DNA from: Bog-756 sp963718405
GTDB lineage: Bacteria; Actinomycetota; Acidimicrobiia; Acidimicrobiales; RAAP-2
Reading direction: 5' to 3'
Assembly (NCBI GenBank): GCA_963718405.1
Contig: CAVQYZ010000001.1
Location: forward strand, 124,001-188,000
Length of the DNA stretch: 64,000 nucleotides
This document shows, in pieces, positions 9,035 through 17,093 of this stretch. The notes beneath the pieces are model-generated. The model did no database searches. It worked only from the letters and a program-made list of their open reading frames with translations, and had not been told where the DNA came from. How positions within the stretch are numbered: position 1 is the first letter of the stretch; each line of letters starts with the position of its first letter. Made by a program: the position numbers and the translations under genes.

Positions 9035-10738
9035 TCAGCCGAGCGAGATCCCGACGATCGGCTCGCTGAGCTGCTGGGCGCCGGTCGAACCCTGGAACGT
9101 GGCTCCCGGCCCGAAGGTGAAGATGCCTCCGTCCGCCGCCACCAGGTAGTAGCCGTCACCAGTCGACGCCGCGGTGATACCCACCACCGGCTTGTTGAGG
9201 GGCGTGCCCCCCATCGACCCGAGGAACGGTGCATTGAAGCTGAACACGCCTCCGTCCCTGGCCACCAGCCAGTAGCCGCCGGTGGACGGGTCCACGGTGA
9301 TGCCGACGATGGGCTGGTTGAGGTGCTGGCCGCCCATCGAGCCCTGGAAGGTCGCCCCCGGCCCATAGGCGAACACACCGCCATCGGCCGCCACCAGGTA
9401 GTAGCCGTCGTTATTCGGAGCAGCGGCGATGCCCACCACCGGCTGATTGAGCTTCAGAGCACCGGCAGATCCGAAGAAGGGAGCGTTCGATCCGAAGCTG
9501 AACACCCCACCGTCGGCCGCGGCCACCCAGCACCCGTTGCCCCCTGGGGCGGCGGCGATGCCGACCACTGGCGCATTGAGGGTGGTGGTGGCGCTCAGCC
9601 CGGAGCAGTCAGAGGCGTGGGTTCCGTGACCGTATACGGCACCACCGACTCCGGCGAGGTTGTAGCTGCTCCCGCCGGGGACGGCAGCCAGGCCCACGAT
9701 GGTCTGACTGGCGGTGCCGGCCTGGGAGCCGAGGAACGGCACCCCGAAGCTGAACACCCCGCCGTCAGCGGCCGTGAGCCAGTAGCCCGACAGCGTGGTG
9801 CTGGGCACAGCTATGTGCGCGAGCGGGCCGGCCGGATTGCCACCCGACCCTGGGACGGGTGCCGGGTTGGGTTGCTTCACGTCGAAGCCGCACTCGCCCG
9901 TGGCGAAGCCCCCGACCACATTGGGCGAGCCGTGGGAGTCCCCGTACTGGATGGCCGGCGAGTTGTCCGTGCACAACAGGTTCCCGCCCACGTGGTTGGT
10001 CAACATCTCATTGGCGTCGGGATCGGCCATGGTGTTGTCGGAGAACGTGGCACTCCCGCCCACCTTTTCGCGGAGGGCCCCTACCCAGCAGGACTTGAGG
10101 CCGGTGATGCGCAGGTTGCCACCGATGGTGTTGTCCTCGTAGTCGCTGTAGACCGGTGATTGGAACTTGGCGAAGATCCCGTACGGTGTGCAGCTCACCC
10201 CGCCCCCGCCACCGGACTGGGACGCGTCCCCTCCGATGGTGGTGAGATGCATGACCACGCCGAGGGCATTGGTCGAGATCACGCTGCCCTTGACGGTCTC
10301 GGCGGCATTCAGCGTGGGGCTGTTCTGGTTGGGGTCATCGACACAGGCGAAGGCCGATGCTTCGCAGCCCAGCACCAGTGCCGCTCCGCTCCCGACGTCG
10401 ATGTTCCCGTCCACGGTGAGGCCTGAGGTACCCGAGCCACTGTGGTTCTTGGCGAACGCCGCCACCAACGCTGCCCCCGGATCAACCGTGACGGAGCCCG
10501 TCACGACAACCTGGCCCGCATTGCCTTCACAGACACCGCTCACCGTGACGGCGGCGTAGGTCCCAGCGGGAAGTGATCCCGGCGACGTCGCCGTGCCGGT
10601 ACAGGTGATGGACGACGGAGTGGCGGCCGCCGCCGTTGTCAGGGCCGTGCCGCCCAGCACGGCGAGGGGGACGGCCAACAGTGCAGAGGCCAGGATGGAC
10701 AAGACGTACCGCCGAGCGGGTCTTGTCGCCGCCGGCAT
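9035..10738 (-). CDS. exported protein: beta-helix-like N-terminal half plus six GYWLVAxDGG repeats
   Basis: 567 residues. A Sec signal peptide (RRYVLSILASALLAVPLAVL, cut near AAAA) is followed by about 270 residues of short GN/GG turns (VDGNIDVGSGAAL, IGGNLRITG, VGGNLLCTD, VVGGFATGECG) that look like right-handed parallel beta-helix coils. After a Pro/Gly linker (PAPVPGSGGNPAG) come six repeats of about 41 residues with the core GYxLVAADGGVFxFG and then GSMGGxxLNxPVVGI. The same module occurs in the proteins at 27133-28158 and 37927-40383. GGAGG lies 9 bases before the ATG at 10738. An upstream ATG at 10776 with a strong GGAGGCGG site is out of frame. The protein probably acts outside the cell; its ligand is unknown. 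Confidence 0.8.
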   Translation of the reverse strand: MPAATRPARRYVLSILASALLAVPLAVLGGTALTTAAAATPSSITCTGTATSPGSLPAGTYAAVTVSGVCEGNAGQVVVTGSVTVDPGAALVAAFAKNHSGSGTSGLTVDGNIDVGSGAALVLGCEASAFACVDDPNQNSPTLNAAETVKGSVISTNALGVVMHLTTIGGDASQSGGGGGVSCTPYGIFAKFQSPVYSDYEDNTIGGNLRITGLKSCWVGALREKVGGSATFSDNTMADPDANEMLTNHVGGNLLCTDNSPAIQYGDSHGSPNVVGGFATGECGFDVKQPNPAPVPGSGGNPAGPLAHIAVPSTTLSGYWLTAADGGVFSFGVPFLGSQAGTASQTIVGLAAVPGGSSYNLAGVGGAVYGHGTHASDCSGLSATTTLNAPVVGIAAAPGGNGCWVAAADGGVFSFGSNAPFFGSAGALKLNQPVVGIAAAPNNDGYYLVAADGGVFAYGPGATFQGSMGGQHLNQPIVGITVDPSTGGYWLVARDGGVFSFNAPFLGSMGGTPLNKPVVGITAASTGDGYYLVAADGGIFTFGPGATFQGSTGAQQLSEPIVGISLG

Positions 10739-10962
10739 CTGCGGCAGCCTCCAGCCGGGTTATTGCTCGTTGCCATAATTCCGCCTCCGATGCTCATCGA
10801 GGATTGTGGGTCCGAATCACAAAAACGGTATCGGAACGCGCCGGGCCCTGCACAGGTGGGGCCCCTTGAGTCCCACTCGCCGGCCTCCCGGGTCGTCCCG
10901 AGCCGGGCCGCTGGCGGAAGGCCCTGTCGCCCGACCGGACGACCGGTGCGGGCCTCGATGAC

Positions 10963-11055
10963 CGGATGGGCCAAGACCCCGGAGCCGATCCGTAGTGGGT
11001 ACGGGCCAAGAGCACAGGGCCCCAGGAGGATGCCCCAGTCCAGGGAGCCCAGATG
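10963..11055 (-). pseudogene. degenerate fragment homologous to the channel-like gene at 7684-8817
   Basis: The 325-base stretch from 10739 to 11063 has no convincing intact gene. Inside it, about 90 bases align with 8250-8345: GTAGTGGGTACGGGCCAA here against GTAGTGGGTGCGGGCCAA there, continuing through AGGGCCCCAGGA against GGGACCCAGGA. In the best-matching core, 31 of 36 aligned positions agree. On the minus strand this encodes remnants of LLARTHYG in a frame full of breaks. I read it as the tail of a lost or decayed second copy of that gene. The rest of the gap (10780-10960) shows nothing recognisable. Confidence 0.5.
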
Positions 11056-11063
11056 GTGCCGGT

Positions 11064-11441
11064 CTAGCGACGGCGCGGCGGTGTCCTGTCGAACATCGCC
11101 GCGGCCAACTGATCGGTCCGCACGGCCCAATCTTCGTGTGCCCTGCGGAGGGTGTCATGGCTCTTCTCACCCGAGCGGCCCCGCTCTGACGGTCGGTCCA
11201 TCCGGCGGGCGGCGTCCCAGGTCGTGGCCCGCTGCCAGACGGCCTGGCGGCTCGTCCCCAAGGCCTCTCCCAGCTGGGCCCAGGTCATGCCGGCGGCCCG
11301 CGCCGCTTGCAGGGCTTCGCTCTCCACCGTCGAGAAATACGCCTGAAACTGGGCGCCGAGCCTCAGGATGGCCAACGGGTCCGGTTCCTCGGCATGGATC
11401 AACTCCTGCCAACGCCCCCAACTGTCTGCCTGGTCAGCCAT
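11064..11441 (-). CDS. small helix-turn-helix protein
   Basis: About 125 residues. An N-terminal helical part (FQAYFSTVESEALQAARA) leads into MTWAQLGEALGTSRQAVWQR, a textbook helix-turn-helix like those in sigma region 4 and MerR/LuxR relatives. A basic tail ends FDRTPPRRR. The start is the ATG at 11441, because a -10 box TATCTT ends six bases before it and there is no Shine-Dalgarno site, so the mRNA is probably leaderless. A perfect 36-base palindromic arrangement (11433-11472) covers the start and promoter, which suggests autorepression. It lies 106 bases downstream of msrA on the same strand but probably has its own promoter. Target genes are unknown. Confidence 0.7.
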   Translation of the reverse strand: MADQADSWGRWQELIHAEEPDPLAILRLGAQFQAYFSTVESEALQAARAAGMTWAQLGEALGTSRQAVWQRATTWDAARRMDRPSERGRSGEKSHDTLRRAHEDWAVRTDQLAAAMFDRTPPRRR

Positions 11442-11477
11442 GGTGTCAAGATACCTTGACACCATGGCTGACTTCAA
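11433..11477 (-). promoter_or_regulatory. leaderless promoter embedded in an 18-bp palindrome
   Basis: On the minus strand TTGAAG (11472-11477), an 18-base spacer and TATCTT (11448-11453) form a good promoter, and the ATG follows six bases later. Arms GTCAGCCATGGTGTCAAG (11433-11450) and its exact complement (11455-11472) flank a 4-base loop. The palindrome fills the spacer, the -10 box and the first codons, the expected place for an autorepressor operator. Confidence 0.65.
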
Positions 11478-11547
11478 GCGAGCGAGGTTGCAGCCCACCG
11501 CCGACCGGCACTCGGCCATGCCGGGTGGGCGAGCCGCCAAGCCCTGA

Positions 11548-12066
11548 TCAGGCCACGGCGTCGCTCCGCCGGGGCAGCACCCAACCCGGTCGGGGGAAGT
11601 GGCAGGTGTACCCGTTGGGGTAGCGCTCCAGATAGTCCTGGTGCTCCGGCTCCGCCTCCCAGAACGGTCCGGCCGGCACCACTTCGGTCACCACCTTGCC
11701 GGGCCACAGGCCGGAGGCCTCGACATCGGCGATGGTGTCCTCGGCGATCCGACGCTGGTCGTCGTCGAGGTAGAAGATGGCCGACCGGTAGCTCGCTCCC
11801 ACATCGTTGCCCTGCCGGTTCAGCGTGGTGGGGTCGTGCACCTGAAAGAAGAACTCCAGCAGGTCCCGGTACGAGATCTGCTCGGGGTCGAAGGTGATCT
11901 CGATGGCCTCGGCATGGGAGCCGTGATTCCGGTAGGTGGCGTTGTCCACCTCGCCGCCGGTGTATCCCACCCGGGTGGACAGGACGCCGGGGCGCTTCCG
12001 GATGAGATCCTGCATTCCCCAGAAGCACCCTCCGGCCAGAATGGCCTTCTCCGTGGTGGCACTCAT
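11548..12066 (-). CDS. msrA: peptide-methionine (S)-S-oxide reductase
   Basis: 172 residues, typical length. MsrA reduces the S-epimer of methionine sulfoxide in proteins and free methionine. The catalytic motif GGCFWGMQ (Cys14) is intact, as are GYTGGEVDNATYRNHGSHAEAI and the C-terminal HQDYLERYPNGYTCHF. Its ATG overlaps the msrB stop by four bases (12063-12066), so the pair is translated as a coupled unit. It is cytoplasmic, since no signal peptide is present. Confidence 0.95.
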   Translation of the reverse strand: MSATTEKAILAGGCFWGMQDLIRKRPGVLSTRVGYTGGEVDNATYRNHGSHAEAIEITFDPEQISYRDLLEFFFQVHDPTTLNRQGNDVGASYRSAIFYLDDDQRRIAEDTIADVEASGLWPGKVVTEVVPAGPFWEAEPEHQDYLERYPNGYTCHFPRPGWVLPRRSDAVA

Positions 12067-12536
12067 CGATCCACTCCTTCCTTGGCGGTCAGTCCGTCGA
12101 GGACCTCCCGATACTGCCCGTATCCCTCGGCCTCGAGGTCCTCGTACGGCACGAACCGCAGGGCGGCCGAGTTGATGCAGTAGCGCAGGCCACCCTGGTC
12201 GCGCGGTCCGTCATTGAAGACGTGACCGAGATGGCTGTCGCCGTGAACCGAGCGGACCTCGGTGCGGCTCATCCCCAGGCCCCGGTCCACCTTCTCCACC
12301 ACGTTGGCCGGCTCGAGAGGGACGGTGAAGCTGGGCCAACCGCACCCGCTGTCGAACTTCTGGGGCGAGGCGAACAACGGCTCGCCCGACACCACATCTA
12401 CATAGATGCCGGCATCCTTCTTGTCCCAGAACTCATTGTTGAAGGCCGGCTCGGTGGCCGCCTCCTGCGTGACCTGGTACTGCCGGGTGGTCAGCTGAGA
12501 GATCTTGTCTGGGTCCTTGCTGTAACGCTCTGTCAT
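12063..12536 (-). CDS. msrB: peptide-methionine (R)-S-oxide reductase
   Basis: 157 residues. MsrB reduces the R-epimer of methionine sulfoxide using thioredoxin. The catalytic cysteine is in RYCINSAALRF (Cys120), and Cys65 in DSGCGWPSF is placed as the resolving residue. The two CxxC pairs that hold zinc in many MsrB proteins are absent, so this is the zinc-free form. AAGGAGG lies just before the ATG at 12536, inside a CCTTA-TAAA-TAAGG inverted repeat that might fold over the ribosome site. It is the first gene of the msrB-msrA pair. Confidence 0.95.
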   Translation of the reverse strand: MTERYSKDPDKISQLTTRQYQVTQEAATEPAFNNEFWDKKDAGIYVDVVSGEPLFASPQKFDSGCGWPSFTVPLEPANVVEKVDRGLGMSRTEVRSVHGDSHLGHVFNDGPRDQGGLRYCINSAALRFVPYEDLEAEGYGQYREVLDGLTAKEGVDR

Positions 12537-12657
12537 GCTTGTCCTCCTTATTTATAAGGTTCAACCCCAAAAGGCCCCCCTTCATTTCCGCCCGGCGCTC
12601 GCTCCGCCAGGCTCTTCGGGACGCCTCCCGGCGGCGATCCGAGCCTCCGCGGCTTCC

Positions 12658-13218
12658 TCAGACGGACGTGACCGGCTGGTCCTTCTCATCGGTCTCTGCG
12701 GCTTTCGCAGCCTCGAACGCCGCCTCCACCGGGGCCAACCGCTCGGCCACCGCCAAGGTGGTGGCCGCTCCTCCGAGGCCGAGGAGCAGAGTCAGCAGCC
12801 CCCATCGCAACCCGGACCGGTGCTTGCCGAGCAGCCCGTCGACGGAGAACCGACCTGGTCCGGCCGTGGCCAACGACAGCGCCACGGCGATCAGGGTGAG
12901 GTTGTACTCGTAGCCACCGGCGGTCACCCAGATGCCGTTCTTGGCGTGGACCTTCTTGATGGCCACGGCCATGGTGCCGGTGATCATGGCTGGCCCCAGC
13001 GGGCTCAGAAATCCGAGGGCGGTGAGGCCCCCGCCGATGGTCTCGCTGAGGGCGGCGGCCAAGGCCTGTTGCTTGGCCGGATGGAGCCCGATGGCACCCA
13101 TCATCTTCTCCGTCCCCTCGAGGCCGGGTCCGTCGAAGCTGCCCGAGAGCTTCTGCAGGCCGTGACCCATCATCAGCCCCCCTACCGTGACTCGCAACAC
13201 GAACCGTCCTGATGGCAT
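12658..13218 (-). CDS. DoxX family membrane protein
   Basis: 186 residues. The sequence starts MPSGRFVLRVTVGGLMMGHGLQKL and has four hydrophobic segments with LSETIGGGLTALGFLSPLG, the usual DoxX pattern. GIWVTAGGYEYNLTLIAVALSLA is also typical of the group. In mycobacteria DoxX partners superoxide dismutase and a thiosulfate transferase in a membrane redox complex; no such partner is seen here, but msrB-msrA lies directly downstream on the same strand. The acidic tail (KAAETDEKDQPVTSV) is not conserved. GGAGGAC precedes the ATG at 13218. Confidence 0.8.
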   Translation of the reverse strand: MPSGRFVLRVTVGGLMMGHGLQKLSGSFDGPGLEGTEKMMGAIGLHPAKQQALAAALSETIGGGLTALGFLSPLGPAMITGTMAVAIKKVHAKNGIWVTAGGYEYNLTLIAVALSLATAGPGRFSVDGLLGKHRSGLRWGLLTLLLGLGGAATTLAVAERLAPVEAAFEAAKAAETDEKDQPVTSV

Positions 13219-13314
13219 CTCTGTCCTCCTTGGGGGTGATCGGACTCGACCGAGTGTCCGCTGCTCTGTTGGGTGAGTGTGTTGACCTGTGCTGGTGGCC
13301 CGCCTGCACCGAAA

Positions 13315-13615
13315 TTAGCGGTTGACCGAGCCCATGTCGGCGTAGCGATCCCCGGCCGGGTGGCCGAAGTTCTCATCGAGCCAGACCACGTCCTCCGTGC
13401 TCAACTCGGTGGTGGTGGCGGCGATGTTCTCCTCCAGGTACCTCTTCCGCTTGGTGCCGGTCGGCGGTGTCGAGGAAGGTGTACCCGAGCCCGATGGACC
13501 GGTGGATGACGGCGATGGACTCGGCGCCGTCGCCGGCGCCGTAGAACTCCGACATCCCCATGCAGCCGAGTCCCAGGGCCGGTACCGATAGCGAACCGAG
13601 CTGGCGTGACTGCAC
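13315..13615 (-). pseudogene. aldo/keto reductase remnant with large internal deletion
   Basis: The first 50 or so codons read MQSRQLGSLSVPALGLGCMG and IGLGYTFLDTAD, the start of an AKR5/AKR11-like NADPH-dependent aldo/keto reductase, ending at the catalytic Asp region. The sequence then jumps near 13463 in another frame to GTKRKRYLEENIAATTTELS and WLDENF, the C-terminal cofactor-binding region. Roughly 230 central residues, including the catalytic Tyr and Lys, are missing. No functional enzyme can result. A deletion in the chromosome or an assembly collapse would both explain it. Confidence 0.75.
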
Positions 13616-13725
13616 CGCCCCAACTTACCCAGAGCGGCCGGCCGGCAATCCGGCCGTGGCGCCCGAGACCCGACCGACCTGACCGCGTGGTCCCAGTCGA
13701 TCGGGCTTCGAGCGCCGAGCACCGG

Positions 13726-15225
13726 TCAGACCGGCACGGGGACCCCAAGCTCGCTCATGGCCTCCATGTCGGCTTTCGACGCCTTGACGAGGAAGAGGGC
13801 GGACAGGGTGGCGATGACCAAGAAGGCCGCCCCGATGACGAACCCGATCACGTAGCCGTGGATCTGGGCGGCCTCCCGGACGGCGGGGGTGTCCACCCGG
13901 GTGGCCAGATAGGCCGCCGTGCTGGAGGCAAAGACCGTGTTCAACAGGGCGGTCCCCAACGAGCCCCCGATCTGCTGGGTGGCGTTCAAGGTGGCGCTGG
14001 CCACCCCGGCATCGTGGGTTGACACGCCGAACAGGGCGGTACTGCTCATGGGCACGAAGGCCAGACCCATGCCAATACTGAGCAGGATTTCGGCCGGGAG
14101 CACGTGAAGGGCGAAGCTGGTGGTCGCCCCGATCTGGGTGAGCCAGAGCATGCCCAGCGCTGCGCCGGCAAAGCCTCCCACCATGAGGGGCTTGGGGCCG
14201 GTCCGTGGCAGGAGTTTGGAGGCCACGGCCGCACCCAGGATGATCCCCACCGAGAACGGCATGAAGGCGAATCCCGTCTTCAGGGCGGAGTAGCCCAGGT
14301 TGTCCTGCAGGTAGAAGGTGAGGAAGAGGAACATTCCCATCAGACCGGATCCCACCATCAACGAGCTGAGGAACGAGCCGCCGCGGGTCCGCTCGAGGAT
14401 CACCCGCATGGGGAGCAGTGGGTTCTTCGCTCGCAGCTCGATGAAGACGAAGGAGGTCAGCAGGACCACAGCGATGGCCAGGTAGCCCAGGGTGCTGCCG
14501 GCCGTCCAGCTGCTCTCGGCGGCCCGGGTGAATCCGTAGACCAGGGCCACCAGACCACCGGTAACGGTGATGGCGCCGGGGATGTCGTAACTGGTGTTGC
14601 CGTGGGCCTTGCTCTCGTGGACGATCGGGATGGCCACGATCACCGTGAGGATGGCGATGGGCACGTTCACCAACAGGCACCACCTCCACGAGGCGTACTC
14701 GGTGAGCACCCCACCCATGATGAGTCCGATGGCGGCACCACCCCCGGAGATCCCGCCGTACACACCGAAGGCGGTGGCCCGCTCCTTCACCTCGGTGAAT
14801 GTCACCGTGATGAGCGACAGGGCGGCAGGAGCCAGCAGAGCGGCGAAGGCTCCCTGCAGGGCCCGGGCCCCGAAGAGCATGGGGGCGTTGACGGCGGCAC
14901 CGCCGAGGGCGGAGGACGCCGCGAAGCCGAGCAGGCCGACGATGAAGATGCGTTTGCGCCCCACGTAGTCGGCGATCCGGCCGCCCAGCAGCAGCAGGCC
15001 TCCGAAGGCCAGGGTGTAGGCGGTCAACACCCACTGGCGGTTGTCGGTGGAGATGTGGAGCGAGTGCTGGGCCGAGGGCAGGGCGATGGTGACGATGGAG
15101 GCATCCAGCACCACCATCAGCTGGGCCACGGCGATCACGCCCAGGGCCAGCCAGCGCCTCGGGTCGGGCTCCGCCGGTCCTGTGGGGTCGTGTGGTGATC
15201 CGAGTTCTTCGGTGAGGGTTGACAT
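13726..15225 (-). CDS. MFS drug efflux transporter, 14-helix DHA2 type
   Basis: 499 residues with fourteen hydrophobic segments, the EmrB/QacA (DHA2) form of the major facilitator superfamily. Motif A is GGRIADYVGRKRIF between helices 2 and 3. Motif B is ARALQGAFAALLAPA and motif C is GGAAIGLIMGGVLTEYASWRW. These proton antiporters export hydrophobic compounds across the cell membrane. AAGGAG precedes the ATG at 15225. The TetR gene lies 135 bases upstream on the same strand, so the regulator and pump are probably one transcript under the twin operators at 15996-16056. The spacer between them is strikingly pyrimidine-rich on the coding strand. Confidence 0.9.
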   Translation of the reverse strand: MSTLTEELGSPHDPTGPAEPDPRRWLALGVIAVAQLMVVLDASIVTIALPSAQHSLHISTDNRQWVLTAYTLAFGGLLLLGGRIADYVGRKRIFIVGLLGFAASSALGGAAVNAPMLFGARALQGAFAALLAPAALSLITVTFTEVKERATAFGVYGGISGGGAAIGLIMGGVLTEYASWRWCLLVNVPIAILTVIVAIPIVHESKAHGNTSYDIPGAITVTGGLVALVYGFTRAAESSWTAGSTLGYLAIAVVLLTSFVFIELRAKNPLLPMRVILERTRGGSFLSSLMVGSGLMGMFLFLTFYLQDNLGYSALKTGFAFMPFSVGIILGAAVASKLLPRTGPKPLMVGGFAGAALGMLWLTQIGATTSFALHVLPAEILLSIGMGLAFVPMSSTALFGVSTHDAGVASATLNATQQIGGSLGTALLNTVFASSTAAYLATRVDTPAVREAAQIHGYVIGFVIGAAFLVIATLSALFLVKASKADMEAMSELGVPVPV

Positions 15226-15360
15226 AGGTGCTCCTTGACGAACGACTTGGGGGGTTCGGGACGTAGAAGGGGAGAGGGTTGGGGTGTTGAGGGTGATGAG
15301 AGCTGATGGGAGGGGAAGCGGAAGAAAAGGCGGGGGAGCGTCAGATGCTGGGCCGACGGC

Positions 15361-15975
15361 CTAACAGCGCAACAACGGGAGAACCACGTCGTCCACCATG
15401 TGGGCCACGAAGGCGTCATCGATGGGCTCGCCGCTGATCACCAGTCGGTTGAAGAACATGGCGGACAGCACTTCATTGACCACGCCGGCATCCGTGCCGG
15501 CCTCGAGCTCGCCCGAGGCCACGGCCCGCTCGAGGATCTCGTCCAGCATGTCCTTGCGGGCATCGATGACCTGACTCCGCATGAGAGCGGCCAGCTCCTG
15601 GTCCTTGTGCATGGCCGAGAGCACCCCGACCAACAGGGCAGAGTCCTCCGCGGACATGGCGGCGTTCATGCACTCCAGGGTGGCTACCAGGTCGCCCCGG
15701 AGTGAACCGGTTTGCACCGCAGGGAAGCTGGCATCGCACTTGCGACGGCGGATGGCCTCCACCACCACTTCGGCCTTGCCGGACCAGTGGCGGTAGATGG
15801 TGGCCTTGCCGGCGTGGGCCCGTTCGGCCAGAGCATCCATGCTCAGGCGGTCGTAGCCGACTTCGATCACCAGGCTCAGAGCGGCGTCGAGGATGGCCTG
15901 CTCCCGGGCCTCCGCCCGGGCCCCGCTGGGCCGACCGACCCGGCTGGTGCTCTCCTCCACCTCGGCGATGCTCAT
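15361..15975 (-). CDS. TetR family transcriptional regulator
   Basis: 204 residues. The N-terminal DNA-binding domain reads AILDAALSLVIEVGYDRLSMDALAERA then GKATIYRHWSGKAEVV, the classic TetR helix-turn-helix. The C-terminal part is helical and would bind a small-molecule ligand. AAGGGGT precedes the ATG at 15975. Two copies of a 15-base palindrome lie in its promoter region, indicating that it represses itself and the DHA2 pump gene downstream (13726-15225). Confidence 0.93.
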   Translation of the reverse strand: MSIAEVEESTSRVGRPSGARAEAREQAILDAALSLVIEVGYDRLSMDALAERAHAGKATIYRHWSGKAEVVVEAIRRRKCDASFPAVQTGSLRGDLVATLECMNAAMSAEDSALLVGVLSAMHKDQELAALMRSQVIDARKDMLDEILERAVASGELEAGTDAGVVNEVLSAMFFNRLVISGEPIDDAFVAHMVDDVVLPLLRC

Positions 15976-15995
15976 GCCCGACCCCTTCGAGTAAA

Positions 15996-16056
15996 ACGGA
16001 ACGGTTCCGTCTCACGTAACCATAAGGGATGTCGTGCCAGAACGCAACCGTTCCGT
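15996..16056 (-). promoter_or_regulatory. TetR promoter with two operator palindromes
   Basis: ACGGAACGGTTCCGT (15996-16010) has 7-bp perfect arms around one base. ACGCAACCGTTCCGT (16042-16056) is a second copy with one arm imperfect. On the minus strand TTGCGT (16042-16047), a 17-base spacer and TATGGT (16019-16024) make the promoter. One operator covers the -35 box and the other lies just after the transcription start. Confidence 0.7.
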
Positions 16057-16184
16057 TCTGATTTTCCGGGAATCGCAGGTGAAGCCGGTGAACACCACGG
16101 GATGGTGCCGGCTCGGGGCGCTTCTGGTGCCCGCTCCACCGGGGGCGGCCGGCGCAGACCGGCTCAGGGGGAAGACTGGGGAGC

Positions 16185-17093
16185 ATGAAGCTCAGCGCCG
16201 AGGTCATCGACGAACTGCTGGTGGCGCCCGGTACCCCGGCCGGCTTGGCCCACCGGAGTACCTCTTCCCTTCACGCCCGATGGCTGAAGGGGGACGGTTC
16301 GCAGGTCAAGAAGGTGGCGGACAAGGACCTCAAAGCGTCGGTGAAGGAGCTGGCCGAGGCCCAGGAGAAACTGTGGGCCGACGGGAACCGGGCGCTCCTG
16401 GTGGTGCTCCAGGCCATGGACGCGGCCGGCAAGGACGGGACCATCCGACATGTGATGTCCGGGGTCAATCCTCAGGGCTGCACGGTGGAGGACTTCAAGC
16501 AGCCCTCAGCCGATGAGCTCGACCACGACTTCCTGTGGCACGCCCACCGAGCCGTGCCCAAACGGGGGATGATCGGGATCTTCAACCGCTCGCACTACGA
16601 GGAGGTGTTGGTGGTCCGGGTGCACCCCGAGTTGTTGGCCCGGGGCAAGGACGACTCCGACGTTGCTCCGTCGGAGCAGGTGTGGAGCGGGCGGTACGAG
16701 GACATCAACACCTTCGAGCACCACCTCGACCGCAGCGGCGTCCGCATCGTCAAGATCTTCTTGCATGTCTCCCGGGAGGAGCAGAGGTCCAGGTTCCTGG
16801 CCCGCCTGGACGATCCCGACAAGAACTGGAAGTTCTCGCCCGGTGACTTGGCCGAGCGTCGTTACTGGGACGAGTACCAGACGGCCTATGAAGAGGCCAT
16901 CACCGCCACCTCGACCGCCTGGGCCCCGTGGTACGTGGTCCCGGCCGACCACAAGTACGCCCTCCGGGCGCTGGTCGGCGGCATCGTGGTACACACCATC
17001 GATGGCCTGGGCCTCGGCCGTCCCCGACTCAGCGCCGACCAGCGGGACGCCCTGGCCCGGGCCAAAGTCGAGCTGTCGCATGAGCCCGGCTGA
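16185..17093 (+). CDS. polyphosphate kinase 2 family protein
   Basis: 302 residues, the size of single-domain PPK2 enzymes, which move phosphate between polyphosphate and nucleotides. The Walker A-like loop is VLQAMDAAGKDGTIRHV and the Walker B region is IGIFNRSHYEEVLVVRV. The lid region contains VSREEQRSRFLARLDDP and GDLAERRYWDEY. It is a cytoplasmic protein. GGGGAG precedes the ATG at 16185. The next gene overlaps its stop by 14 bases. Class I (ADP to ATP) or II (AMP to ADP) cannot be settled by eye. Confidence 0.92.
   Translation: MKLSAEVIDELLVAPGTPAGLAHRSTSSLHARWLKGDGSQVKKVADKDLKASVKELAEAQEKLWADGNRALLVVLQAMDAAGKDGTIRHVMSGVNPQGCTVEDFKQPSADELDHDFLWHAHRAVPKRGMIGIFNRSHYEEVLVVRVHPELLARGKDDSDVAPSEQVWSGRYEDINTFEHHLDRSGVRIVKIFLHVSREEQRSRFLARLDDPDKNWKFSPGDLAERRYWDEYQTAYEEAITATSTAWAPWYVVPADHKYALRALVGGIVVHTIDGLGLGRPRLSADQRDALARAKVELSHEPG

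Noticed and set aside
14104..15198. Long plus-strand frame opposite the DHA2 pump (and a similar one at 53226-54590)
   Set aside because: Both are Gly/Glu/His-rich antisense shadows of hydrophobic transporters and have no recognisable domain.
16034..16184. Possible small gene upstream of PPK2
   Set aside because: The frame overlaps the TetR operator region and has no motif or ribosome site; the PPK2 start at 16185 is clear.
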